This document shows, piece by piece, positions 43,012-51,418 of a stretch of DNA of 64,000 nucleotides; position 1 is the first letter of the stretch; the number at the start of each line of letters is the position of its first letter. A program made the translations under genes and the position numbers. The DNA comes from Butyrivibrio sp. LB2008 (GTDB lineage: Bacteria; Bacillota; Clostridia; Lachnospirales; Lachnospiraceae): assembly GCF_000621565.1 (NCBI RefSeq), contig NZ_KK211307.1:130743-194742 (forward strand), read 5' to 3'. A model generated the notes under the pieces. The model was not told the origin of the DNA and did no database searches. It saw nothing but the letters and a program-made list of their open reading frames with translations.

Positions 43012-44769
43012 ATGAAATGCAATAATTGCGGAAGTGAAATAGAAGAGGGAAAAGACTTTTGTCCGATCTGCGGAGTTCGTATATTAAATTATGATGTTGA
43101 TGTCCTGAATTCCGGATGCATGGAAGAAAATGCAGTGAATGAGCAGGTGCAGATGCCTAATGAAAAAAATCCGAGTGGGCAGATGCAGCAACATATTGAG
43201 CCGGCGCCGGATAATAGGCTACCTGATAAAGAACATGAAAAAAAAGATATACCAAAAGCTTTATTGGTTGTTTTGGTTCTTTTAGTCTTTTCGGTTGTAG
43301 CAGGCGGTGTTTGCTTTATTGGATATACAGCATTCAAGACAATCTCTGAGAATGCCGATTTTGGAAGCGTTTTAGAAGGCGATGATGCAGAAAAAGACAA
43401 GGCAGAAGATGACATTGATAAATATGTCAATAAAGGAACAGGTCTTCCCGGAAAAAACATGATTTCTGTTAATGGCATAATATGCAATTCGGCAGGTGCT
43501 GTTAATGAGACTTTTAAAGGGACGATATCGTATGAATTTTATACGGATCCCGAAGGTGAAGTCGGAGTGCTCATTGATGACGGAGAAGCATACCTGATCG
43601 ATTCGAGCCTCAATGTGACTCTTATTGATAAAGGCTGTACTGATGTGGTCATGAGCTATACAGGCGAATATATTTATATGGGTACCTCAGAGGAATCCAA
43701 GCTCGGAAAGGGCTTGTGCGTATATGACGTAGCAAAGAATGAGTATAGCCTGATAAAAGAATGCAATATTACCGAAACATTCTGTATTGCCGTGTCACCT
43801 GACGGAAAGACAGCGCTTGTTTCAAGGGATGATGGCGTTTTTATGATGGGGCTCGACGGATTGGATGAGAAAATTTACGATCCGAGGGATATTCCTTTTC
43901 ACGTATATGGAGTATCGGATGACAGAACAATAGCATATTTTAGTGCATATTGTGAGCATGGTATCTACTGCTGGAATGAAGGCGAATTAGTAAAGGTATA
44001 TAGTGCGATTTTAGATGGAGCTGTTGCATTTAATTCCGATTGTAAAAAAATATTATTCAAGCCGGAGGAAAAGGGATTATATTACTTTGATCCTGCTACG
44101 ATGACCGAGAAAAAAGAAGTTTTTCCTTACAAATATATACTTGCGCGGTATAAAGGAAAAGAGTTTATTTGTGAAGATGAAGTGATCAATTACTTTCCTG
44201 AAGCCGAGTCTTTTGAAGGGATGTATTTAGTGGCAGATCAAGCCGGTTTTTGGCTGAATGCCGATATGGAAACTATACGCATGGATAATTCTATTGCGGA
44301 AGAATATTCGGGCGCGGATTTTACAGTTTATGACTATGATGTTGAAGCGCTAAATGCAATTACATACAAAGACGGAGAAACAAAGACAGAAGCGATTTAT
44401 CAGGGGGATAGGTCTTTTTCTTGTTTTGCTGTAAGTGATGATGACAGTGTTGTGTGGATTTCTGTAGATGATACGCTTTTTATGTACAAGGATGGAGCTT
44501 TAATAAAAGAGGCATTACATACTACCGATGCGGGTATAGTGGAAGTAATGAATGATCCTTTGAGTGATAAGATTTACGCCATGGACAGTGACGGGAAATT
44601 ATATATGATTGATGAAAATGGAGAAGCTACTGAACTTGCCATATTTAATGAGAGTTCTTCTTTATGGCAAAGAGTATATCACGGAAAAAGAATGATTTTT
44701 GTCAGCGATGGTACTGAGGAGATTGAATATGTAATTCTTATAAATGGTTGGTTAATAAAGAAAGATTGA
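43012..44769 (+). CDS. Zinc-ribbon, single-pass propeller-like protein (copy B)
   Basis: A 585-residue paralogue of the preceding gene. The zinc ribbon is CNNCGSEIEEGKDFCPICG. The membrane helix is at about 83-108 (ALLVVLVLLVFSVVAGGVCFI) and the outer domain keeps the same order: SVNGIICNSAGAVNETFKG, FYTDPEGEVGVLIDDGEAY, AVSPDGKTALVSRDDGVFMM, KGLYYFDPATMTEKKEV, and a final INGWLIKKD that parallels the copy A ending FGRLIKKD. The linker is changed most. Probably a recent gene duplication that has diverged outside the core. GGGAG precedes the ATG. Confidence 0.78.
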   Translation: MKCNNCGSEIEEGKDFCPICGVRILNYDVDVLNSGCMEENAVNEQVQMPNEKNPSGQMQQHIEPAPDNRLPDKEHEKKDIPKALLVVLVLLVFSVVAGGVCFIGYTAFKTISENADFGSVLEGDDAEKDKAEDDIDKYVNKGTGLPGKNMISVNGIICNSAGAVNETFKGTISYEFYTDPEGEVGVLIDDGEAYLIDSSLNVTLIDKGCTDVVMSYTGEYIYMGTSEESKLGKGLCVYDVAKNEYSLIKECNITETFCIAVSPDGKTALVSRDDGVFMMGLDGLDEKIYDPRDIPFHVYGVSDDRTIAYFSAYCEHGIYCWNEGELVKVYSAILDGAVAFNSDCKKILFKPEEKGLYYFDPATMTEKKEVFPYKYILARYKGKEFICEDEVINYFPEAESFEGMYLVADQAGFWLNADMETIRMDNSIAEEYSGADFTVYDYDVEALNAITYKDGETKTEAIYQGDRSFSCFAVSDDDSVVWISVDDTLFMYKDGALIKEALHTTDAGIVEVMNDPLSDKIYAMDSDGKLYMIDENGEATELAIFNESSSLWQRVYHGKRMIFVSDGTEEIEYVILINGWLIKKD

Positions 44770-44786
44770 AAGGTACAAGTTTATTT

Positions 44787-44799
44787 CCGGTGCAACCGG
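44787..44799 (+). repeat. CCGG hairpin in intergenic leader 3
   Basis: CCGGT GCA ACCGG, a perfect 5-bp stem, in the 46-bp gap before the fourth zinc-ribbon gene. Confidence 0.65.
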
Positions 44800-44815
44800 T
44801 TTGTGGAGAAGAAAT

Positions 44816-47005
44816 ATGAGATGTAATAATTGTGGTAATGAAATTGAAAATGGAAGTAATTTCTGTACGTATTGCGGAGCTCGTGTAGTGAATGGGCCTG
44901 TTAATGTTCAGCAGCCCGTTGGCAATATGCAGCAGCCTGTGAGCAATATACAACAACCCGTAAGTAATATGCAGAATAACGGGACATACATGGGACAGAT
45001 GCCTGTAACACTGAATAAGGCTAATGTCAAAGCACCTCAAAACAGCAAGGATAATAAAGCATTATTGACCATTCTGGTAGTGTTTATTTTTTCGCTTGTA
45101 GTCGGAACTGTTTGTATTATCGGATATAAAGTGTTTAGTAAGTTTTCTGTACAGCGTGTCGGTGTCTTAGAGGATACAGATTCAGAACCTGGGGAACAGG
45201 AGAATTATGAACTTGAAAAAGATACGATCTATAGCGGAATGGATGAGAATATGGTAAGTGAAGATCTTATCGCATGGTTAAATGCAACTTATGCCATCCA
45301 GACAGATGCCAATGAACTTGATCTTACTGTTATAGGTGGAATGGATCCCGATGATAGTAACGTTGGGGCAATTGAAGAAGGACTTAAAGCCGGATGGGGA
45401 ATAAATAATAAAGAGGATCTGGTACAGAAAGTCGGTAAACTCGTTGCCGATGACGGAGATCCTAGCGATGACGGCTGGGACTATTCACGTGCAGAGGAAC
45501 TTTTGGCGCACGGATACTGCGTTGGCTGGTTTAATCTTGGAGAATATCTTGGATATGCTGTTCCAATCGGTAAAAAGATTCAGGATAGATTTGGAAGTTG
45601 GGATGAATTTGGAGATGATTACGTTACCAATTACATGTCCTGGGTTGCAAACGGAGGCATGGGCTTTGCCGGAGATATCAATCAAAGATGCACATCTCAT
45701 CAAATTTTTGTGACCGGCGCGGAATACTATTATGGTCCTTATGCTGTTGATTTTGATATGCAACTTGGATCTTCTGCAATCGCTTCTTACTACGATTCAA
45801 TGGATCGCAATAAGGAATTTCCCGATGCAAGTGACAAGATTTCGGAACATGTAAAAGGATATATTGCGCCGACAGAACTCGGAGTCAAGACAACAAGCGG
45901 AATTATTCAGATCGATGGCGATTTATATATGATGCCTGCTCCCGTAAAAGCATTTTTGGATAACGGATGGGAAATCGATGAAAGTGAGAAAAATGCAATG
46001 CTTTCATGGAATAAAGAAACAGAGCTTACTTTGAAGAGAAACGGAAGAGAGCTTGTACTTGGCGCATATACATTTGCCAATACCTCCGGGGCGGTAGAAA
46101 ACGGTTATGTTGACAGGTTTGATATTGAAGCTAAAAATGGCATCGAATATGTATTGCCCGGAGGAATAACAACTTCAAGTACACATGATGAAGTTGTAGC
46201 TGCACTACGCGCCGAAAGTTCCAGAGAATTCAAAGAGGGAAACGGTGGTAGCATTGATATATCTCTTGCCGGAAGAGCGGAGCAATATACAACCAATGAT
46301 ATCAATTTCTGCTTTGACAATGATAAAAAGATAAGTGTGATCTTTTACAATTGCAATAGTTATTATGCGGATGACGCTGAATCAACTGTTCGAAACATTA
46401 TCTTTGACATGTTGGATCAGAATATCGGTGATGCGAATAACAGAAAAGCTTATCTTGATGCCAAATACGGCGGTTCAGCCAAAAAGGAGCCTGTCATAGA
46501 TGAGCTTAGTTGCACTGAATGTGTAATAGGTAATGAAATATATTCGATCAATAAGACTATTTCTGAATTATTTGATAGTGGCTGGGAACTGGATGATTCA
46601 AGTTATTCGGGAAATCTGCTTGTTCAACCAGGCGAGAGCAAAGTATTTTTTATGCATTATATGGGAATTGATGGAGCCGGAGCATATTATGGATATTATA
46701 ATTATTCCGATTCACCTGTTAGGATAACAGACGCGAAGTTTAATATTCTTCATATAAAAGATTCTAATTGGAGAGTAACAAGTTATCTGCCTGTTAAAAC
46801 TGCTAAAAAGATGACATTGGGTAATTCATATTCCGAGCTTGTAACATATTTTGGAGAAGCACAAATTCCCGATAATGTTGAGCAGGAAAGACAAGGCAGA
46901 CATATGACCGCATACGACTATGATCTACAGGACGGTAAAGTACGTTTCATGATCTATGATGATGACAAGACTGTAGGAGATATCATCTTTTTGCAAGTGG
47001 ACTAA
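44816..47005 (+). CDS. Zinc-ribbon, single-pass protein with DUF1266-like domain
   Basis: A 729-residue protein. It shares the zinc ribbon (CNNCGNEIENGSNFCTYCG) and linker style (MQQPVSNIQQPVSNMQ repeats) with the earlier genes, then one membrane helix at about 78-102 (ALLTILVVFIFSLVVGTVCI). The first part of the outer region resembles DUF1266 (GWDYSRAEELLAHGYCVGWF, FGSWDEFGDDYVTNYMSWV). Two related blocks follow, each with a phrase of the type LYMMPAPVKAFLDNGWEID and IYSINKTISELFDSGWELDD. So the same anchor carries a different outer module here. The ATG at 44816 has TGGAGAAG upstream. Function unknown. Confidence 0.72.
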   Translation: MRCNNCGNEIENGSNFCTYCGARVVNGPVNVQQPVGNMQQPVSNIQQPVSNMQNNGTYMGQMPVTLNKANVKAPQNSKDNKALLTILVVFIFSLVVGTVCIIGYKVFSKFSVQRVGVLEDTDSEPGEQENYELEKDTIYSGMDENMVSEDLIAWLNATYAIQTDANELDLTVIGGMDPDDSNVGAIEEGLKAGWGINNKEDLVQKVGKLVADDGDPSDDGWDYSRAEELLAHGYCVGWFNLGEYLGYAVPIGKKIQDRFGSWDEFGDDYVTNYMSWVANGGMGFAGDINQRCTSHQIFVTGAEYYYGPYAVDFDMQLGSSAIASYYDSMDRNKEFPDASDKISEHVKGYIAPTELGVKTTSGIIQIDGDLYMMPAPVKAFLDNGWEIDESEKNAMLSWNKETELTLKRNGRELVLGAYTFANTSGAVENGYVDRFDIEAKNGIEYVLPGGITTSSTHDEVVAALRAESSREFKEGNGGSIDISLAGRAEQYTTNDINFCFDNDKKISVIFYNCNSYYADDAESTVRNIIFDMLDQNIGDANNRKAYLDAKYGGSAKKEPVIDELSCTECVIGNEIYSINKTISELFDSGWELDDSSYSGNLLVQPGESKVFFMHYMGIDGAGAYYGYYNYSDSPVRITDAKFNILHIKDSNWRVTSYLPVKTAKKMTLGNSYSELVTYFGEAQIPDNVEQERQGRHMTAYDYDLQDGKVRFMIYDDDKTVGDIIFLQVD

Positions 47006-47082
47006 TGTCATTATTACGTATCAGTGTTGTTTTGGAATTAATTCTATTGCGGTATATTACCAAACAAATATGGAGATAGAAT

Positions 47083-47406
47083 ATGAATAGAAATAATAAA
47101 TCAGGAAACATTTTAATACTACTTTTATTTCCGGTGATCTTGGTGGGTGTTTCAGTAATATCATACGTCTTATCATGCATCCTTGAAGCATTGAACGCCA
47201 TAGGATCACTCCACGCCTTCTTTTCCTATCTTCCTTTATGGTTCTTCTTCTTTGCCCCGATTCCATGCGCCATCCTCGGCTTGGTAGGAGCCTTTAAAGC
47301 CAAGAAAGCCGGGATTAAAAGCCTATTTATAGCAGGACTGGCAGAAATGGCCGTTCTATTAGTCGTTGGCATCTGGTTTATAAGAGCATTATTTACAACC
47401 ATATAG
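47083..47406 (+). CDS. Small three-helix membrane protein
   Basis: A 107-residue protein of unrecognised family with three hydrophobic segments (ILILLLFPVILVGVSVISYV, LPLWFFFFAPIPCAILGLVG, LAEMAVLLVVGIWFI). The N-terminus is short and polar (MNRNNKSGN). TGGAGA precedes the ATG. It is the last plus-strand gene before the foldback element and may belong with the zinc-ribbon array. Confidence 0.65.
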   Translation: MNRNNKSGNILILLLFPVILVGVSVISYVLSCILEALNAIGSLHAFFSYLPLWFFFFAPIPCAILGLVGAFKAKKAGIKSLFIAGLAEMAVLLVVGIWFIRALFTTI

Positions 47407-47459
47407 AAAGATTATGGGATGCAATTTTTGTTGCAGCGAATTCCATAAAAAAATAGGAG

Positions 47460-47501
47460 ATCAGTAATCAGTAATCAGTAATAAGTAATAAGTAATAAGG
47501 A
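47460..47501. repeat. 7-bp microsatellite, six units
   Basis: Three copies of ATCAGTA, then two of ATAAGTA and a last ATAAGGA, in a perfect 7-bp register, noncoding. Confidence 0.85.
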
Positions 47502-47530
47502 CTACCCACAATATATCTGAGTGATATTCT

Positions 47531-47734
47531 TTCATAGACAGCCACGAAGGCATCTGCCCAAAAATGCTTGTTTTCGGACGAGCAAGATGATTTACAAATA
47601 AAAAAACTCCGGAAATACTGACTGTTCTGAGCAACGTCGAAAGGAAGTATTTCCGGAGTTTTTTTATTTAGTAAATCACTGCGCAGCCGTACACAAGCAT
47701 TTTTGGGCAGATGCCTTCGTGGCGTCCCCATGAA
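47531..47734. mobile_element. MITE-like foldback element (long inverted repeat)
   Basis: An almost complete ~200-bp hairpin with no coding sequence. The outer arms 47541-47571 and 47693-47723 are a perfect 31-bp inverted repeat, extended outward less perfectly by TTCAT (47531) and ATGAA (47730). The inner arms 47596-47618 and 47647-47669 are a perfect 23-bp inverted repeat, continued by TGATTTAC/GTAAATCA (47588-47595 with 47671-47678) past a single extra base. The inner stem carries A7 and T7 runs and would terminate transcription both ways between the converging genes. No transposase and no clear target duplication were seen. Confidence 0.7.
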
Positions 47735-47764
47735 AAAAGGCCACCACTATGTTGTGGCAGCCTT
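47733..47764 (-). terminator. Terminator after purC
   Basis: On the minus strand AAGGCTGCCAC pairs imperfectly with GTGGTGGCCTT and is followed by T residues, right after the purC stop. It abuts the foldback element. Confidence 0.65.
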
Positions 47765-47769
47765 GATCT

Positions 47770-48645
47770 TTATGCGTTAAGTTCTGAACCTGTGAGGAGC
47801 TTGTAGGCTTCAAGGTACTTTGCGATAGTTTTGTCGATTACATCCTGAGGAAGATTGTAGTCACACTCCGGATTAGCCTTTAAGTAGTCGCGAACGAACT
47901 GCTTGTCAAATGAAGGCTGACCGTGTCCGGGCTCATAACCTTCAACAGGCCAGAAACGTGAGCTGTCAGGTGTGAGCATCTCGTCTGCAAGTACAACCTC
48001 GCCGTTCTCATCGATACCGAACTCAAACTTTGTGTCAGCAATGATGATGCCGCGAGTGAGAGCGTAGTCTGCACATTTCTTGTAAAGAGCAATTGTGTAA
48101 TCCTTGATCTTTGTTGCGTATTCAAGACCTTTTCCGGGGAATGCCTTCTCAAGTACCTCTACGCTGCGGTCGAAGTCGATGTTCTCATCGTGATCGCCAA
48201 TCTCAGCCTTTGTGCTGGGAGTGTAGATGGGTTCAGGGAGCTTGTCACACTCTTTAAGTCCTTCGGGAAGCTTGATTCCGCAAACAGTTCCGTTTTCTTT
48301 ATAGCTGTTCCAGCCACTTCCTGTGATATATCCACGAACGATGCACTCAACGGGAACCATGTTGAGCTTTTTGCAAAGCATGCTGTTTCCTGTAAATTCC
48401 TCGCTTCTGAAAAATTCAGGCATATCGTTTGTATCAACGCTTACCATGTGGTTGTTTACGATGTCCTTGGTATAATCAAACCAGAACTTTGACATCTGGG
48501 TCAACACAGCACCCTTTTTGGTAACTTTGTTCTTGAGAATTACGTCGAAAGCGGAGATTCTGTCTGTTGCAACCATGATAAGGTTCTCTCCGATATCGTA
48601 AATTTCTCTTACTTTTCCTTCTTTTACGGGACTAAATGTCTGCAT
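47770..48645 (-). CDS. purC: SAICAR synthase
   Basis: A 291-residue purine enzyme that joins CAIR and aspartate using ATP. The N-terminal nucleotide-binding strand is VKEGKVREIYDIGENLIMVATDRISAFDVIL, shown here as VKEGKVREIYDIGE and VATDRISAFDV. Next come VECIVRGYITGSGWNSYKEN, the substrate site LPEPIYTPSTKAEIGDHDEN and LADEMLTPDSSRFWP near the end. Length matches the longer PurC form (~290-300 residues) rather than the ~235-residue form. AGGAGGAGC-like sequence precedes the ATG on the minus strand. It is isolated from other pur genes. Confidence 0.95.
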   Translation of the reverse strand: MQTFSPVKEGKVREIYDIGENLIMVATDRISAFDVILKNKVTKKGAVLTQMSKFWFDYTKDIVNNHMVSVDTNDMPEFFRSEEFTGNSMLCKKLNMVPVECIVRGYITGSGWNSYKENGTVCGIKLPEGLKECDKLPEPIYTPSTKAEIGDHDENIDFDRSVEVLEKAFPGKGLEYATKIKDYTIALYKKCADYALTRGIIIADTKFEFGIDENGEVVLADEMLTPDSSRFWPVEGYEPGHGQPSFDKQFVRDYLKANPECDYNLPQDVIDKTIAKYLEAYKLLTGSELNA

Positions 48646-48676
48646 GCTATTGCTCCTCCTAATATAAATGCTTTAA

Positions 48677-50317
48677 TCAGTCGTCTTCCTCTTCATCGGC
48701 AACTGTATTATAAACTGTACGTTTTCTGGCCATCTCATCACTCTCGAGATATTCGTCGTAAGTAGAACGCTTGTCGACAAGTGATCCGTCGGGGAGAATT
48801 TCCATTATTCTGTTTGCTGTTGTCTGAACAACCTGATGGTCACGGCAAGCGAAAAGTTCTACGCCGGGGAATTTGATCATTCCGTCGTTGAGAGCGGAGA
48901 TTGATTCCATATCAAGGTGGTTTGTGGGCTCATCGAAGATAAGGCAGTTTGCGCCGCTTATCATCATCTTGGAAAGAAGGCAACGAACCTTTTCTCCTCC
49001 GGAAAGGACCTTAACCTTCTTTACACCGTCTTCGCCGGCGAAGAGCATACGTCCAAGGAAACCTCTTACGTAAGTTGCGTCCTTTATCTCGGAATAGCCT
49101 GTAAGCCACTCGGTAATGTTGTAGTCGTTATCAAACTCTTTTGTATTATCCTTGGGGAAGTAAGCCTGTGAAGTTGTTACGCCCCATTTGTATGTTCCCT
49201 CATCGGGTTCAAGTTCGCCTGTAAGAATCTGGAAGAGAGTAGTCTTGGCAAGCTCATTTCCGCCTACAAAAGCAATCTTGTCATCATGCTGTACAACGAA
49301 TGAGATGTTATCAAGGATCTTCTCGCCGTTTATTGTCTTTGAAATTCCTGAAACAGTAAGAACTTCATTACCAATCTCACGCTCAGGTCTGAAATCTATA
49401 TAAGGATATTTTCTGCTTGAAGGCTTGATCGTATCGAGCTCGATCTTCTCAAGAGCTTTCTTTCTTGAAGTAGCCTGCTTTGATTTACTTGCGTTAGCTG
49501 AGAAACGAGCGATGAACTCTTTAAGTTCCTTGATCTGTTCCTCTTTCTTCTTGTTGGCTTCCTTCATCTGACGGATCATGAGCTGTGATGATTCGTACCA
49601 GAAGTCGTAGTTACCGGCATAGAGCTGAATCTTGCCGTAGTCTATATCAGCAATGTAAGTGCAGACTTTGTTGAGGAAGTAACGGTCGTGAGATACAACG
49701 ATGACTGTGTTCTCGAAATTGATAAGGAACTCCTCAAGCCATGCGATAGCATCAAGATCCAAGTGGTTGGTAGGCTCGTCGAGGAGCAGGATATCGGGGT
49801 TACCAAAAAGAGCTCTTGCAAGAAGAACCTTGACCTTCTGATTACCGTCAAGTTCTTTCATGAGCTTGTAGTGATTTTCTGTCTCGATACCAAGTCCGTT
49901 AAGGAGACTTTCTGCATCTGATTCAGCTTCCCATCCGTTCATCTCGGCAAATTCTGCCTCGAGCTCACTTGCACGGATTCCGTCCTCATCAGTGAAATCT
50001 TCCTTTGCATAAATAGCATCTTTTTCATTCTTAATCTCAAAAAGACGGGCATTTCCTGATATAACAGTATCAAGAACTACCTTATCGTCATATTTAAAGT
50101 GGTCCTGCTCAAGGAATGACAAACGCTGACCGTCAGTGATAACGACATCGCCGTTTGTTGTCTCAATCTGACCTGATAAGATCTTCAAAAAGGTAGATTT
50201 GCCGGCACCGTTGGCACCGATGATTCCGTAGCAGTTTCCTTCGGTAAATTTGATATTTACGTCTTCGAACAGAGCTTTTTTTCCAACTCTTAGTGTTACG
50301 TTATTAGCACTTATCAT
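48677..50317 (-). CDS. ABC-F family ATPase (ribosome-associated type)
   Basis: A 546-residue soluble twin-ATPase without membrane helices, of the ABC-F class (YkpA/YbiT type) that acts on ribosomes. Domain 1 has Walker A GANGAGKST and Walker B ILLLDEPTNHLD, but its signature reads LDGNQKVKVLLARAL rather than LSGGQ. Domain 2 has signature LSGGEKVRCLLSKMM and Walker B CLIFDEPTNHLD, but its P-loop is GGNELAKTT, with Ala before Lys. The linker between them (about 240-310) is charged and helical. A pattern like this is known in part of the family, but I cannot confirm it here. It may affect translation under stress or antibiotic attack. Confidence 0.9.
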   Translation of the reverse strand: MISANNVTLRVGKKALFEDVNIKFTEGNCYGIIGANGAGKSTFLKILSGQIETTNGDVVITDGQRLSFLEQDHFKYDDKVVLDTVISGNARLFEIKNEKDAIYAKEDFTDEDGIRASELEAEFAEMNGWEAESDAESLLNGLGIETENHYKLMKELDGNQKVKVLLARALFGNPDILLLDEPTNHLDLDAIAWLEEFLINFENTVIVVSHDRYFLNKVCTYIADIDYGKIQLYAGNYDFWYESSQLMIRQMKEANKKKEEQIKELKEFIARFSANASKSKQATSRKKALEKIELDTIKPSSRKYPYIDFRPEREIGNEVLTVSGISKTINGEKILDNISFVVQHDDKIAFVGGNELAKTTLFQILTGELEPDEGTYKWGVTTSQAYFPKDNTKEFDNDYNITEWLTGYSEIKDATYVRGFLGRMLFAGEDGVKKVKVLSGGEKVRCLLSKMMISGANCLIFDEPTNHLDMESISALNDGMIKFPGVELFACRDHQVVQTTANRIMEILPDGSLVDKRSTYDEYLESDEMARKRTVYNTVADEEEDD

Positions 50318-50481
50318 TAAAAATAGCCTCGCTTATAAATATAGAAATAGTCTTTGCAACATTTCGTATTATAGGAGAATCTACCATAAAATGCAATATG
50401 AACAAAAAATAGGAAGCCTGCATATCAAAATATAAGAAGTGAAATGCAGGCGTATGAAGTATATTTCAAGTTAGAGTCGGC

Positions 50482-51339
50482 TTAAGCTGAGAAACCGGCG
50501 CGATATTCGCTTGGTGACATATTTTTTTGCTCTTTAAAAACCCTGTTAAATGATGAGATACTTTGGAATCCTGACAACATGGCAATTTCAGTTAAGGACA
50601 TTTTTTCGTTGGACATCAGTTCAGCGGCTTTTTCAACTCTTATAAGATTGAGCCATTTATTGTAATTTAGGCCGGTTATCTCCTTAAAAATGCGCGAAAA
50701 ATAGTCTTTGCTTATGCCGGCTTTTTTTGCCATTTCCGACTGGGTAAGGCTATCGTCTGTCAGGTTGTTTTTTATATAGTCTGTGACCTTTATCATCTTG
50801 AAGTAGAGCTCATCGGTGACGGAAGAGTAGTTATCGGTAAGTTCTCCGCTAAGTTCCTGCTTGTGTTCGTCGAGTACGAGCATAAACTCGAAAATAAGCA
50901 TGGTACACAGCATCTCTTTATTACTTTTGTTAGACAAATAGGTATCGCGCATTTTGCGGGCAAGTTCACCAAGTTTAAGTGCAAGTTCTCTGTGTGTATT
51001 TATGCAGATTACGTGTAAATTGTTATAATAGTGTATGATCCTTTTGAAATCAAAGACAGCATCAGCTATGGTGCTGCTAAATTGTAATATAATAGAGCAC
51101 GTTCTGTCGGCATCGACGATCTCGTGCATTTCAAGCGGCCAGATGAGTACGATGTCACCTTCGACAAGGTTATAAATTTTCTGGCCTATCTTATATATAT
51201 TCTTTTCGCCGGGACCAACGAGGATTATTTCGCCAAAGGAGTGCCAGTGTGACGGAAATGATCTTTCTTCGGATCCGGTTGCTAGATTAAACGCATGGGA
51301 AGCTTGAAACGGAAAAGTCTCATATTGGCTTAAATCCAT
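50482..51339 (-). CDS. AraC family transcriptional regulator
   Basis: A 285-residue regulator. The N-terminal cupin-like sensor domain contains FPSHWHSFGEIILVGPGEKN and GDIVLIWPLEMHEI. The C-terminal double helix-turn-helix (about residues 185-285) has SQSEMAKKAGISKDYFSRIFKE-type sequence (here TQSEMAKKAGISKDYFSRI) and LTEIAMLSGFQSISSFNRVF. It is divergent from the alcohol dehydrogenase gene, separated by 79 bp, which it may control. A sugar or related small ligand is likely. Confidence 0.88.
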   Translation of the reverse strand: MDLSQYETFPFQASHAFNLATGSEERSFPSHWHSFGEIILVGPGEKNIYKIGQKIYNLVEGDIVLIWPLEMHEIVDADRTCSIILQFSSTIADAVFDFKRIIHYYNNLHVICINTHRELALKLGELARKMRDTYLSNKSNKEMLCTMLIFEFMLVLDEHKQELSGELTDNYSSVTDELYFKMIKVTDYIKNNLTDDSLTQSEMAKKAGISKDYFSRIFKEITGLNYNKWLNLIRVEKAAELMSNEKMSLTEIAMLSGFQSISSFNRVFKEQKNMSPSEYRAGFSA

Positions 51340-51418
51340 GGTTATACCTCCGTTTTAGTATTTTTATGCATATAATTTAATTTTATACGATTATTATGAG
51401 GAAAGGAATGGACAAAAA

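Noticed and set aside
39102-47005. A phage-defence island
   Set aside because: No nuclease, helicase, toxin or other defence domain is recognisable in the zinc-ribbon proteins; only membrane and propeller-like parts are visible.
47531-47734. Complete insertion sequence
   Set aside because: No transposase frame in or near the inverted repeats, so only a MITE-like label is supported.
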